Source: an uncultured Pelagibacteraceae bacterium (GTDB lineage Bacteria; Pseudomonadota; Alphaproteobacteria; Pelagibacterales; Pelagibacteraceae). Taken from it: a stretch of 42,375 nucleotides of DNA. Where the stretch lies: the NCBI GenBank assembly GCA_902521075.1, contig CABYQM010000010.1, forward strand, positions 1 through 42,375, given 5' to 3'. Of this stretch, positions 1 to 8,934 are shown piece by piece (the stretch's first letter is position 1; each line of letters opens with the position of its first letter). A program made the translations under genes and the position numbers. The notes beneath the pieces were generated by a model. That model was given only the letters and a program-made list of their open reading frames with translations. It was not told where the DNA came from and made no database searches.

Positions 1-282
1 AAAATGCAATCTTTAGTTTTGAAAATTTGGAAAGAAACTGGAAAAACAATTATTTTAATTACGCACTCAGTTGAGGAAGCACTACTGCTTGGTGAAAGAT
101 TGTACGTAATGGCACCAAGACCAGGTAGGATACATAAAGAATATAATCTTCCATTTGCAGAGATGGGATTAAAAGAAGATTTAAGAGAAATAAAAAAAAA
201 TAAAGATTTTTCATCAAAAAGAGAGGAAATTTTATCCATGATTTGGAACATGGAGGAAGAAATTATGGGAAAAGAAAATTAA
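1..282 (+). CDS. ABC transporter ATP-binding protein, TauB/SsuB type (3' end only)
   Basis: Only the last ~93 codons are present; the reading frame is open to the window edge, so the gene begins upstream and the ATG at base 4 is internal. The visible part holds the H-loop (ITHSVEEALLLGERLYVM), typical of nitrate/sulfonate/taurine importer ATPases, followed by a short C-terminal tail without a TOBE domain. It would energise the permease encoded directly downstream: its TAA is followed with no gap by that gene's ATG, so the two are co-translated. The substrate (taurine, other sulfonates, nitrate-like or a pyrimidine precursor) cannot be read from this fragment; the sulfonate option is inference from family and neighbours. 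Confidence 0.9.
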   Translation, partial: KMQSLVLKIWKETGKTIILITHSVEEALLLGERLYVMAPRPGRIHKEYNLPFAEMGLKEDLREIKKNKDFSSKREEILSMIWNMEEEIMGKEN

Positions 283-2208
283 ATGTTTACTCAAATAATA
301 ACAATATTAATTCTCGTATCAATTATCGGGTGCATACTTTATGGAAGACGTTTAATAAAAACTGAAAAAGTTGATGCAGTTTTTGGAAATCCAGAAAGAG
401 CAAAAGGTGGAACTCATTGGATAATTGTCGGAAGCAGTGCAATATTGTTAGTTTGGCTTTATTATTCCTGGGATATTGCAAAAGGATTTTATCCAAAATC
501 AGCAAATGAATTATGTCAGGTCGCAAAAATAAATGAGTCTTTACTAGGATTAAAATATCAATTTCCAATTGAAGAAAGAGAATTCAAAAGTACTTCAATA
601 ATAAAAATAGAAAATAAAAATCTTAAAAAAATAAGTTTAGAAATTCAAAATTCGCCAGATTTAAGCAACATACAGAAAACTGCATTAGTTGGTTTTATTA
701 ATAAAACAAACAAATTAATTCCATTGCTTACTAACGATAATCTAATGGAGATTAATACAAAAATAAAAATAGATGAGATGACTGATGAAATTAGATTGTT
801 AAGCACTGATTTTCAAAAGAAAGATTATCCATTTGAAACACCAGAGCAAAAAAATGAAAGACAAAAGGCAATTGCTGAGCAAGGAAGCTGGGGTATAGTA
901 ACTGTAAGTGCCGGCACAGGATCAATAGAAAACACTATTGAAGTACCTTTAGTGCCTGAAACTGATAGAGGGTTAAAATTTCACGCTGCAGCTGAACAAT
1001 TAAAAAAAATTAATGATAAATTTTTTAAATTAAGAAACCATAATCCTCAATTCAAAAATGCAATAAAAGAACTTAAATCAGAGATAAAATTATATAGAAA
1101 AAATTTAGATGACACTGAAGAAGTGGCATCTACTTACGCAAAAAATATTGTAAAAATTGCGAGAAGAATTGAATTTGCAAGTATTTATCCTCCAAATGCT
1201 CTTAATGAAATGCAAAATGCAATTATTGAATTTGATAATCTTCAAAAAACTGAGCAAGGGGGTTTAAGATTAATTGATATTCTTTTATTCCCTGCAGGAA
1301 CTATCGTTGCAAGTGGTCCTAGTTGTTCTGAGCAAGGTTCGGGTAGATGGTTACCAAAACCCTCGGATACACTTAATAAATTTATTTTAATGTCTAAGCC
1401 AAGTGTAGGTTACAAAAATATCCCACTTCTTTGGATTGATATGATGGATGTAAGCCAGATAATTGGCTTTATATTGCCTGATTGGATAGCTGATGTTTTG
1501 CCTGGAGAATATCCGGTTCACACTAAAGACGGTGTGGTTAAGCAAAATTTTAAAGGTAAAGTTTTAAAAATTGTTACAGGTGATTTTAAATTATTTAAAA
1601 TTCCTGTTCCTTATGGTCATATTTGGGATTCATTTTTAAGAGTTTTTCTTGGATTAGTTTTTGGAATATTGATCGGTGTACCATTAGGACTTTTCATGGG
1701 CTTAAATAGATTTGCTAAAGGTTTCTTTGATCCATTAATTGAACTTTATAGACCGGTACCTCCTCTTGCATGGGCTCCTTTAATAATCTCAGTTTTAGGG
1801 ATTGATAATACTGGAAAAGTATTTTTATTATTTATGGTTTCATTATCTATAATGATTATTTCAGCCAGAGCTGGAGCATCAGGTACACAGTTATCTAAAA
1901 TACATGCAGCACATTCTCTTGGTGCTTCTAAAAGACAAATACTTAGATATGTTATTTTTCCAAATTCTTTACCTGAAATTTTAACAGGTATTAGAGTTGC
2001 TGTTGGTATGTGTTGGGGGACTTTAGTTGCAGCAGAATTTTTAGCAGGTACAACTGGAATTGGATTTGTTGAAAATGTTGCCAAAAAGTATTTTCAATAT
2101 GAAGTAATTTGGATCACAATTTTTATAATGGGTATGTTGGGCCTTCTTTTTGACGTAACTTTGAGAAAAATTATAGATAAGACTATACCTTGGAGAGGCA
2201 AAGGTTAA
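283..2208 (+). CDS. ABC transporter permease, TauC/SsuC type, with ~400-residue N-terminal extension
   Basis: 641 residues, more than twice the usual ~260-280 of a TauC/SsuC permease. The C-terminal ~200 residues (from about 445) are a standard inner-membrane permease domain, including the ATPase-contact loop around HAAHSLGASKRQILRYVIFP and a conserved RPVPPLAWAPL stretch. The extra N-terminal part has two hydrophobic segments (about residues 1-20 and 45-62), then a mostly polar, Lys/Glu-rich region of ~300 residues with probable helical stretches, likely outside the membrane. It directly follows the ATPase gene; no binding protein is visible, so it should lie upstream of the window. The permease assignment is firm, the substrate is not. 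The extension is not a frameshift: the frame is continuous. Confidence 0.85.
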   Translation: MFTQIITILILVSIIGCILYGRRLIKTEKVDAVFGNPERAKGGTHWIIVGSSAILLVWLYYSWDIAKGFYPKSANELCQVAKINESLLGLKYQFPIEEREFKSTSIIKIENKNLKKISLEIQNSPDLSNIQKTALVGFINKTNKLIPLLTNDNLMEINTKIKIDEMTDEIRLLSTDFQKKDYPFETPEQKNERQKAIAEQGSWGIVTVSAGTGSIENTIEVPLVPETDRGLKFHAAAEQLKKINDKFFKLRNHNPQFKNAIKELKSEIKLYRKNLDDTEEVASTYAKNIVKIARRIEFASIYPPNALNEMQNAIIEFDNLQKTEQGGLRLIDILLFPAGTIVASGPSCSEQGSGRWLPKPSDTLNKFILMSKPSVGYKNIPLLWIDMMDVSQIIGFILPDWIADVLPGEYPVHTKDGVVKQNFKGKVLKIVTGDFKLFKIPVPYGHIWDSFLRVFLGLVFGILIGVPLGLFMGLNRFAKGFFDPLIELYRPVPPLAWAPLIISVLGIDNTGKVFLLFMVSLSIMIISARAGASGTQLSKIHAAHSLGASKRQILRYVIFPNSLPEILTGIRVAVGMCWGTLVAAEFLAGTTGIGFVENVAKKYFQYEVIWITIFIMGMLGLLFDVTLRKIIDKTIPWRGKG

Positions 2209-2211
2209 TCC

Positions 2212-3267
2212 TTAATCGTCAAGTAACCGTAATTCTTTTTCGTCGAATTTTAAATAAACGTTTTCTCCAACATTAAATATTTCATTTGTATCGCTAGAAA
2301 CTACGTAAATCTTTCCGACTTTTGAATTTACTATATACTGATAACTATTTCCAACGAATGACGCATTATTAACAGATGCATGTATTGAGTTTTCTTCAGG
2401 ACTTTTTGAAATAGTTATTTTTTCTGGTCTTAAAGAAACGGAAACTGAACTTTCTAATTTTTGATCACTTTCTATATTAATTTTCATTTCTGCTAATTGG
2501 ATCTCGTAAATATTATTATTTTGATTAATGATTTCAGCTTTAACAACATTTGCGTCTCCTATGAAATTAGCTACAAATTTAGTTTTAGGAAAGTTATACA
2601 ATTCTTTTGGGCTTCCTTGTTGAGCAATAATAGCATTGTTCATTACAATTACTTTGTCAGAAATTGCTAATGCTTCCTCTTGATCGTGAGTTACATAAAT
2701 TGTAGTTACTCCAAGTTTTTGTTGAATTTCTCTAATATCCTCTCTTACTTGTCTTCTTAATTTTGCATCTAAATTAGATAAAGGCTCGTCAAAGAGTAGA
2801 ACCTTAGGTTTCAGTACAATTGCTCTTGCAACTGCTACTCTTTGCTGCTGACCTCCAGATAGCTCTGAGGGCATCCTATTTTCATAACCTTCTAAATTAA
2901 CTAACTTCAGAGTTTCTAAAGATTTTTCTGTAAATTCTTCTTTTGGAACATTTATCATCTTTAAACCATACGATACATTTTCAAGCACACTCATATGTGG
3001 GAACAAAGCATAAGATTGAAATACCATAGATACATCTCTATCTGTCGCTGGTAATAATGTTACATCTTCATTTTCTACTAAAATTTTACCACTAGTAGCT
3101 CTTTCTAGACCAGCAATAATTCTTAAAGAAGTAGTTTTTCCGCATCCAGAGGGACCTAGTAAAGTAGTCAGTGTTCCTGCTTCAAAAGTACAACTCACAT
3201 TATCAACAGCAACGGTCTCATTAAATTTTTTTGTAATATTTTCAAATTTTACTTCTGCTTTTTTCAT
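2212..3267 (-). CDS. ABC transporter ATP-binding protein, AfuC/FbpC type
   Basis: 351 residues, normal for the iron(III)/spermidine/AEP-type ATPase family. Walker A GPSGCGKTT is at residues 38-46, followed by the LSGGQQQR signature, Walker B LLFDEPLSNLD and H-loop THDQEEALAI; the last ~110 residues are a TOBE-type regulatory domain. The start codon overlaps the stop of the permease gene by one base (TAATG), and the gene is last in a minus-strand operon: binding protein, double permease, ATPase. It converges with the TauC-like gene with only three bases between the two stops. Named by family; whether the cargo is ferric iron or a sugar phosphate is discussed at the binding protein. Confidence 0.93.
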   Translation of the reverse strand: MKKAEVKFENITKKFNETVAVDNVSCTFEAGTLTTLLGPSGCGKTTSLRIIAGLERATSGKILVENEDVTLLPATDRDVSMVFQSYALFPHMSVLENVSYGLKMINVPKEEFTEKSLETLKLVNLEGYENRMPSELSGGQQQRVAVARAIVLKPKVLLFDEPLSNLDAKLRRQVREDIREIQQKLGVTTIYVTHDQEEALAISDKVIVMNNAIIAQQGSPKELYNFPKTKFVANFIGDANVVKAEIINQNNNIYEIQLAEMKINIESDQKLESSVSVSLRPEKITISKSPEENSIHASVNNASFVGNSYQYIVNSKVGKIYVVSSDTNEIFNVGENVYLKFDEKELRLLDD

Positions 3268-5465
3268 TATCCAAAATTTCCTTGTAATATTCCTGCTGTT
3301 TCTTCTCTTCTTCCTAATTTTCTTTTACCTATTATTAATTGCATTAATGTTATTGTAAATAACATAACAACAATTAATGCAGATGAATAAACAATTGCTA
3401 AACCATAATCATTGTTTTCTAATCTTCCTAATATATATGAGACAGCTAAATCATAATTAGCACTAACAAGGAATATAACAGCACTAATTGCTGTCATTGC
3501 TCTAACAAAACTAAAAACTAAAGAAGCAGTAATTGCAGGTTTAAGCAATGGAAGAATTACATTCCTAAATGTTTGAGAACTAGATGCATTCAATGTTGAT
3601 GATGCTTCATCTAAATGAGGATCTAATTGATTCATTGAAGCTATACCTGCCCTAACCCCAACAGGCATATTTCTAAATACAAAAGCGATTACCAAAATAA
3701 TTCCTGTTCCTGTAAGTTCAAGTGGCGGAACATTAAACGCAAAAACATAACTCACACCAATAACACTTCCAGGTATTGCAAAACTTAACATTGTGCCGAA
3801 TTCGAAAGCATTTTTTCCTTTAAATTTGTGTCTTGTAAGAAGATATGCTGTTAAAATACCTATTGCAGCAGTAGGAAATGATGAAATTAATGCTATCGCA
3901 AAAGTAGTGTTAAAAGAATTCCACGCGGTACCAGTCCACAAAATTCCTCTTTCTTTAACCCATTCAACACTAAATGCTTCAACATAATGTCTTAACGTAA
4001 AACTGTGATCGACACCCCACATCTCTACAAATCCACCAAACATAATCATAATATAAATTATAAATGTAAGGAGCGCCCAAGGTAGAACAGTTGAGTAAAT
4101 TATCCACTTAGTATTATTTGGTAATTCAGGATGAACTCCACTATCACCTTTCCCAGAAATTGAAATATAAGATTTTTTCCCCAACCATTGATTCTGAAGA
4201 TAAAACACTACTAGAACAACAGTTAATAAAATCATTGCTAATATTGCAGCTTTAGTTTCATCATACTGTGCACCCACAATTGCAAAGAATATTTCTGTAG
4301 ATAAAACATCATATTCGGCACCTAGCACTAGTGGATTTCCAAAATCAGCCAAGCTTTCAATAAAGCCAAGCAAAAATGCATTCGCAATTCCAGGTCTCAT
4401 TAAAGGTAACGTAACAGTTTTAAAAACTTGCCATTTTGAAGCTCTCAATGTTTGTGAAGCCTCTTCCATTGCAGGACTTACACTTTCAACAACTCCTATC
4501 AAAACTAAAAAAGCAATAGGTGTAAAAGCAAGAGTTTGTGCAAACCATATTCCTGGTAAACCATAAATCCATCTCGAGGGCTCAATCTCAAATGCCCACT
4601 CAAGAAAAGAACTTACAACTCCCGTTCTACCGAATAATATTATTATTGCTAAACCGATTACAAATGGAGGTGTTATGATTGGTAAAACAGATAAAATTCT
4701 AATCGTTTTTTTAAATTTAAAACTTGTTCTTGCAATTAATAAAGCAAAACCTAAACCCAAAATTGTTGATGAGAAAGCTGTAAGTGTTCCCATAGTAACA
4801 GTGTTCCAAAAAACACCACATGCATAATCACTATATAGACAATCAAGACCCCAAATTCCTTTATTAAATATTTTGGTTGAAAAATTACTAATTTCATATC
4901 CACCTTCTGTGCCTTTAAAGGCAACAGCAAACATTCTAAAAATAGGAAAAAAAACGAAAGTTGAAACTAGAATAATTATGCTTCCTATACTTCCTACAAT
5001 AAAATTATCTCCATTCAACCACCCACGCGAGGATAGCCCATGTGTAATATAAAAAATAAATGTAGAGCATAAAAGAACTGCGCCAGACCCTACTCCAAAT
5101 TGATTTTCTACATCGCCAAAAATCGATTGAAAGATTTCAAAATTCCACCCTCTTATGCCAACTGAAAACCCCTGAAGAATAAAATAAAAAATACCAAACA
5201 ATCCTGAGTACAAGAAAATTTTGGAATAAATAGGATTATTCTGATTTAATTTTAAAGTTGATAATGGAAAAAATAAAGGAACAATTAAAGGAAGAAGCCA
5301 ATATTTTTTATTTATAAATACCTGTGGTAATACAGAACCGTAATCTTCTAAAGAATATTCTAAAATCCAGTTTATAGAGAAAAACCCGTCACCTGTTACA
5401 TACCATGGAAATATTAGGAAACCCAATACTCCAATGAGCATCCAACAGATAACGAGCCCTCTCAT
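3267..5465 (-). CDS. ABC transporter permease with two fused permease modules, AfuB/FbpB type
   Basis: 732 residues with two copies of the binding-protein-dependent permease domain in one chain, which removes the need for a permease dimer. Each copy has an EAA-type ATPase-contact loop: EEASQTLRASKWQVFKTVTLP near residue 340 and DEASSTLNASSSQTFRNVILP near 620. Several extra membrane spans precede the first module, as in AfuB-type proteins. A ribosome-binding site (AAGGAATT) lies in the nine-base gap after the binding-protein gene. It acts in the inner membrane with the downstream ATPase. Confidence 0.93.
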   Translation of the reverse strand: MRGLVICWMLIGVLGFLIFPWYVTGDGFFSINWILEYSLEDYGSVLPQVFINKKYWLLPLIVPLFFPLSTLKLNQNNPIYSKIFLYSGLFGIFYFILQGFSVGIRGWNFEIFQSIFGDVENQFGVGSGAVLLCSTFIFYITHGLSSRGWLNGDNFIVGSIGSIIILVSTFVFFPIFRMFAVAFKGTEGGYEISNFSTKIFNKGIWGLDCLYSDYACGVFWNTVTMGTLTAFSSTILGLGFALLIARTSFKFKKTIRILSVLPIITPPFVIGLAIIILFGRTGVVSSFLEWAFEIEPSRWIYGLPGIWFAQTLAFTPIAFLVLIGVVESVSPAMEEASQTLRASKWQVFKTVTLPLMRPGIANAFLLGFIESLADFGNPLVLGAEYDVLSTEIFFAIVGAQYDETKAAILAMILLTVVLVVFYLQNQWLGKKSYISISGKGDSGVHPELPNNTKWIIYSTVLPWALLTFIIYIMIMFGGFVEMWGVDHSFTLRHYVEAFSVEWVKERGILWTGTAWNSFNTTFAIALISSFPTAAIGILTAYLLTRHKFKGKNAFEFGTMLSFAIPGSVIGVSYVFAFNVPPLELTGTGIILVIAFVFRNMPVGVRAGIASMNQLDPHLDEASSTLNASSSQTFRNVILPLLKPAITASLVFSFVRAMTAISAVIFLVSANYDLAVSYILGRLENNDYGLAIVYSSALIVVMLFTITLMQLIIGKRKLGRREETAGILQGNFG

Positions 5466-5474
5466 TATAATTCC

Positions 5475-6512
5475 TTATCGAGGAATTACAGAAACATCGT
5501 TATCCCATTTGGATAACAAACTCGCTCTAGTACTTTTATCTCCATAAACTTTAAAATTATAATCAATTAAGTTTATTGTTGATAAGTCTGGAGCATCAGG
5601 ATCAGCTTTTGCCTTGGTATTAGATGGCACTTGCAAAGATTTTCCTGAAGTGAAAACCATAGTTTGAATAGCAGGACTTAAAGCCCAGTCATAAAACTTT
5701 TTAGCTTCCTTCATATTTCTTGCACCTGCAATAATACTCATAGATCCAACTTCATAACCAGTTCCTTCAGCAGGAGAGACGGTAACAACCGGCAAACCTT
5801 TCTTCGTTTGTTTAACACCATCGTGTTGGAAACAAATACCAATTAAGTTTTCACCTCTACCAGTTGCCTTAATTGGTGCAGAACCAGATTTAGTGTATGT
5901 ATTTATGTTTGCATGAAGTTTTTTCATGTAATCCCAACCTTTGTCTTCTCCAAATATTTGAAGAATAGTGGCTAAGGTAGTGTAAGCAGTTCCAGATGAG
6001 TTTGGATTTGCTACTTGTATTTCACCTTTATATATTGGTTTTGTTAAATCCATCCATGATTTTGGAGCTGGAAGACCCTTTTTTGCTAAAAGATCTTTGT
6101 TGTATCCAAAACCTAATGCACCAACATAAATTCCTACTGATTTAAAATCAGCATTTTTTGCTTGGTTCTGAGCTGCAGGTAATAAATCATTAAAATGAAC
6201 AGATTTATATTTCTCAGTTAAATTTTCTTGTGCTGCAGTTAAATGTGGATCACCTGTTCCACCAAACCAAACATCTCCTTTTGGATTTGATGCTTCTGCT
6301 TTTATTTTCGCAAAAGTTTCACCACTACTTGCTCTTGTCATAGCAACTTTTGTTCCAGTTTCTTTTTCATAAGCTTGTTCAAGCATTTCACAAACGTCTA
6401 TTTCAACACTGCAATATAATGTTAGTTTTGCAGCTGAAGCTTTATTTGTGATACCGAAAAGTGTTAATGAAAGAACTAGAGCCATAAAAGCTACTTTAAG
6501 TATATTTTTCAT
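5475..6512 (-). CDS. Periplasmic binding protein, AfuA/FbpA-like (iron(III) or sugar-phosphate ABC importer)
   Basis: 345 residues with a signal peptide (basic MKNILK start, hydrophobic core, likely cleavage after ASA at about residue 27). The body is a SBP_bac_6-type fold with the conserved NPNSSGTAYTTLATILQ block (170-186) and GICFQHDG (225-232). Preceded by a clear GAGGG ribosome-binding site. These proteins are usually annotated as ferric binding proteins, but the adjacent Tyr-Tyr iron dyad of FbpA is absent here, and the AfuA branch (Actinobacillus) was shown to bind sugar phosphates. A Fur-box-like sequence upstream points back to iron. First gene of the operon 6512-2212. Family certain, ligand open. 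Confidence 0.88.
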   Translation of the reverse strand: MKNILKVAFMALVLSLTLFGITNKASAAKLTLYCSVEIDVCEMLEQAYEKETGTKVAMTRASSGETFAKIKAEASNPKGDVWFGGTGDPHLTAAQENLTEKYKSVHFNDLLPAAQNQAKNADFKSVGIYVGALGFGYNKDLLAKKGLPAPKSWMDLTKPIYKGEIQVANPNSSGTAYTTLATILQIFGEDKGWDYMKKLHANINTYTKSGSAPIKATGRGENLIGICFQHDGVKQTKKGLPVVTVSPAEGTGYEVGSMSIIAGARNMKEAKKFYDWALSPAIQTMVFTSGKSLQVPSNTKAKADPDAPDLSTINLIDYNFKVYGDKSTRASLLSKWDNDVSVIPR

Positions 6513-6533
6513 ATATCCCTCACTTTTTTATTA

Positions 6534-6552
6534 GTTAATGATAATAAATTTA
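6534..6552 (-). promoter_or_regulatory. Possible Fur-box-like operator upstream of the AfuA-like gene
   Basis: The 19 bases starting at 6534 match the classical E. coli Fur consensus (GATAATGATAATCATTATC) at 14 of 19 positions by eye, 21-40 bases upstream of the binding-protein ATG. In DNA this AT-rich a match of this quality can arise by chance, so this is only suggestive. The 150-base divergent gap (6513-6662) also holds several GTTAAT repeats and a poly-A run and nothing else recognised. Confidence 0.25.
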
Positions 6553-6662
6553 AATGATTAATGTTAATCTTTTGTTAATTTAAATTTAAAGATAATTTTA
6601 ATAAATAAAAAAAAAATTCAATTTATAGTTTAATTTTCAAATCAATTATGTTTACATAAATT

Positions 6663-7667
6663 ATGAATGAAAAAGAGCTTAAAAATTTAATTATTAAAAT
6701 TTTTACTAATTTTAAACTAAGTAGAAAACACTCTATAGTTTGCGCAAATGCAATTATCAATGCGGAACTTGTAGGTGCTCCTTCACATGGATTGTCTCGT
6801 TTAAAAATGTATTGTGAAAGAATCTCAAAAAAAGTCATTAATCCGAGACCTAAAATAACTGTAAAAAATATATCAAAATCTATATCAATAATTGATGCTG
6901 ATAATTCTATTGGTTTTGTTGCAGCAGATGAGGCTATTAAAAAAACTATTCAAAATGCAAAAAAAACAGGGATTGGGTTAGTTGGTGTAAAAAACAGCGG
7001 ACATTATGGTCTATCTGGATACTACGTTGAGCAAGCGGTTAAAAAAAATTTAATAACATTCGCATTTACAAATGCTCCTCCAGCAATTGCTCCTTTCGGT
7101 GGAAAAAAATCAGTCTTCGGAACTAATCCAATATGTTTTGGAACTCAAACAAATAGTAAGGTTCCATTTATACTGGACACATCAATGTCTATCATTAATA
7201 GAGGTAAAATTAGGATTGCAGAAAAGTTAGGAAAAAAAATACCATATGGAGTTGCTTTAAACAAATTTGGTAAACCAACTACAAATGCAAAAGAAGCTCT
7301 TGCTGGGGTACAACTTCCAATAGCTGGATTTAGAGGATCTGGATTAGCCTGGATGGTAGATATTTTAACTGGAGTATTTGTTGGAAGTAATCATGGTGGC
7401 AAAGTAAAAGACCCATTTGATGATTTCTCTGGGCCACAAAATATCGGTCACTTATTTTTAGCATTTAAAGATAATCTATTTGTTAAAGATTATAAAAAAG
7501 AGATAAAAAAAAATATTAAAAGAATAAAAAAAATACCTAATTTAAATGGACAAAAAATCTTTTATCCAGGCGAGCAAAAGTTTTTAAGAACAAAAACAAA
7601 CATTAAAAAATCTATAAAAATTCCAAAAAATATTAAAAAGGATTTAGATATTCTCTTAGCTAATTAA
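6663..7667 (+). CDS. Ldh_2 family NAD(P)-dependent 2-hydroxyacid dehydrogenase (malate/L-lactate/sulfolactate type)
   Basis: 334 residues, the usual length for the malate/L-lactate dehydrogenase (PF02615) family, unrelated in fold to Rossmann lactate dehydrogenases. Visible hallmarks are APSHGLSRL (residues 39-47, with H42 and R46), NSGHYGLSGYY (111-121, with the catalytic His 114), the GTNPICFG block and the C-terminal GFRGSGLAWMVDILTGVF block. Members oxidise malate, L-lactate, ureidoglycolate, 2,3-diketogulonate or (R)-sulfolactate (ComC). With an HpsN-like gene nearby, which would make (R)-sulfolactate, a ComC role is attractive but is inference. Its stop overlaps the convergent small gene by four bases. 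No strong ribosome-binding site. Confidence 0.88.
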   Translation: MNEKELKNLIIKIFTNFKLSRKHSIVCANAIINAELVGAPSHGLSRLKMYCERISKKVINPRPKITVKNISKSISIIDADNSIGFVAADEAIKKTIQNAKKTGIGLVGVKNSGHYGLSGYYVEQAVKKNLITFAFTNAPPAIAPFGGKKSVFGTNPICFGTQTNSKVPFILDTSMSIINRGKIRIAEKLGKKIPYGVALNKFGKPTTNAKEALAGVQLPIAGFRGSGLAWMVDILTGVFVGSNHGGKVKDPFDDFSGPQNIGHLFLAFKDNLFVKDYKKEIKKNIKRIKKIPNLNGQKIFYPGEQKFLRTKTNIKKSIKIPKNIKKDLDILLAN

Positions 7668-7870
7668 CCTGCAAAATAACCTAGTATTCCAATAGATAAA
7701 CAGACTGAAAGTATTATTATTTTTGACTGAAGCGCCTCTTTTTTCTTTTCAGTGATTACTCTTTTCTTTAGAACATCTATATTTACTTTACGAGGGGACA
7801 TTCGAATTACTCTCGGTTTTTTTTCAGGTATTTCAATATTAGATGTTCTATTTAAGCTTTCAGTACTCAT
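7664..7870 (-). CDS. Small C-tail-anchored membrane protein of unknown function
   Basis: 68 residues: a basic, lysine/arginine-rich cytoplasmic part (about 1-48, with PRVIRMSPRKVN) and a single C-terminal hydrophobic helix (IIILSVCLSIGILGYFAG). No known family recognised. It fills the space between the dehydrogenase and regulator genes and its stop overlaps the dehydrogenase stop. There is no good ribosome-binding site, so translation is unproven; the membrane-anchor pattern and the compact fit argue it is real. Confidence 0.5.
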   Translation of the reverse strand: MSTESLNRTSNIEIPEKKPRVIRMSPRKVNIDVLKKRVITEKKKEALQSKIIILSVCLSIGILGYFAG

Positions 7871-7914
7871 TAAAATATTAAATCATATTGCAAAAAAATT
7901 TTACAGAATTTAAC

Positions 7915-7963
7915 TGTTCAAAATGGGTTGACTCAAGTTTTAAAATTGTTCAAATTGGGTTTT
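7915..7963 (+). repeat. Pair of direct repeats (TGTTCAAAWTGGGTT) in front of the regulator gene
   Basis: Two copies of a ~15-base sequence begin at 7915 (TGTTCAAAATGGGTT) and 7947 (TGTTCAAATTGGGTT); they differ at one base. The starts are 32 bases apart, about three helical turns, so both would face the same side of the DNA. The second copy ends ten bases before the regulator's ATG. Likely an operator pair for autoregulation, given that the regulator itself has two DNA-binding units. A shorter TGTTCAA core recurs at 9780, just upstream of the symporter gene start. Confidence 0.55.
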
Positions 7964-7971
7964 GATACATT

Positions 7972-8934
7972 ATGAAGCAGCTACCAAGTGTAAATTCCGA
8001 ACTAGATGATGAACTGATTGATAAAATTTTCAAAAATCATTTTGATATTTTAAGTCCTTTTTTTTTAAAACTTATGTCTGATTGGACAATCGGTGCTTAT
8101 AAAGTGTTTAAAGATATAGATACTTACACAATTTTAATTTATTTGATTAGTAAGCAGTTTGATTTTTACAGACGAAATAATTTAAATATTACTTTCAATG
8201 ATTTTTATAAGGATAAAACATTAGAGATTGATAAAATTAACCTTATAAGAATATCAAAGGATCTTAAAATACCAAAAGAGAGTGTCAGAAGAAAAGTTAT
8301 ATCCCTGGAAAAAAAAGGAATAATTAAAAAAAAGGGCAAGAAGATTACAATAGACAGAAGTGCATACAATTCAACACAGCCAAATGATACATTAAAAAAT
8401 ATATGCACACTTTTATCTGTTTTTAGTCAAATTTTAAAAGAAGAAAAAGTTATAAAAAATGAAATGTCCAGTAATGAAATTAATAACTTAATAAAACATA
8501 ATTTCTCATTTTGCTGGTATCAATTTTATAAATTTTTATTCCCTTACTGCTTAAGGTGGAAAAATTATTTTGGTGATATGGAAATATTTACTATTTTAGC
8601 AACTATAATTTTGAATAATAATTCAAAAATTGGAAGGCAACTTAAAGGAGTTGATAGTTATTTGGATAAATGGAGAGATAAAATTATTAATAAAAAAATA
8701 AAAGGAATTAATGCTATGTCTATTTCTGAAATAACAGGAATACCAAGACCAACAGTAGTAAGAAAAATCAAGAAATTAACTAAAAATAAATTTATTTCTT
8801 TAGACAAAAATAAATTGATAAATTTTGATGTCAGCAAACAAAATTTTAAAGATATGTCGATAATCCAAGATGAAAATTTAAAATCAATAAATGTTTTTAT
8901 AAAAAGAACTTACAATCAAATAAATCTTAATTAG
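7972..8934 (+). CDS. Putative transcriptional regulator with internally duplicated winged-helix units
   Basis: 320 residues, no named family recognised. The protein consists of two similar halves. Residues ~32-128 contain a helical lead-in (KVFKDIDTYTILIYLIS) and a helix-turn-helix/wing (ISKDLKIPKESVRRKVISLE, then KKGIIKKKGKKITID); residues ~186-285 repeat the pattern (NYFGDMEIFTILATIIL, then ISEITGIPRPTVVRKIKKLT, NKFISLDKNKLINFD). It is therefore probably a single-chain pseudo-dimer binding DNA. It is strongly lysine-rich. The direct repeats just upstream suggest self-regulation and perhaps control of the neighbouring symporter. Its end overlaps the convergent symporter gene by eight bases. 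Confidence 0.7.
   Translation: MKQLPSVNSELDDELIDKIFKNHFDILSPFFLKLMSDWTIGAYKVFKDIDTYTILIYLISKQFDFYRRNNLNITFNDFYKDKTLEIDKINLIRISKDLKIPKESVRRKVISLEKKGIIKKKGKKITIDRSAYNSTQPNDTLKNICTLLSVFSQILKEEKVIKNEMSSNEINNLIKHNFSFCWYQFYKFLFPYCLRWKNYFGDMEIFTILATIILNNNSKIGRQLKGVDSYLDKWRDKIINKKIKGINAMSISEITGIPRPTVVRKIKKLTKNKFISLDKNKLINFDVSKQNFKDMSIIQDENLKSINVFIKRTYNQINLN

Noticed and set aside
1746..2084. 112-codon open frame on the minus strand inside the TauC-like gene, and similar antisense frames elsewhere
   Set aside because: They are shadows of strongly conserved coding sequence on the other strand, without family features or start signals of their own.
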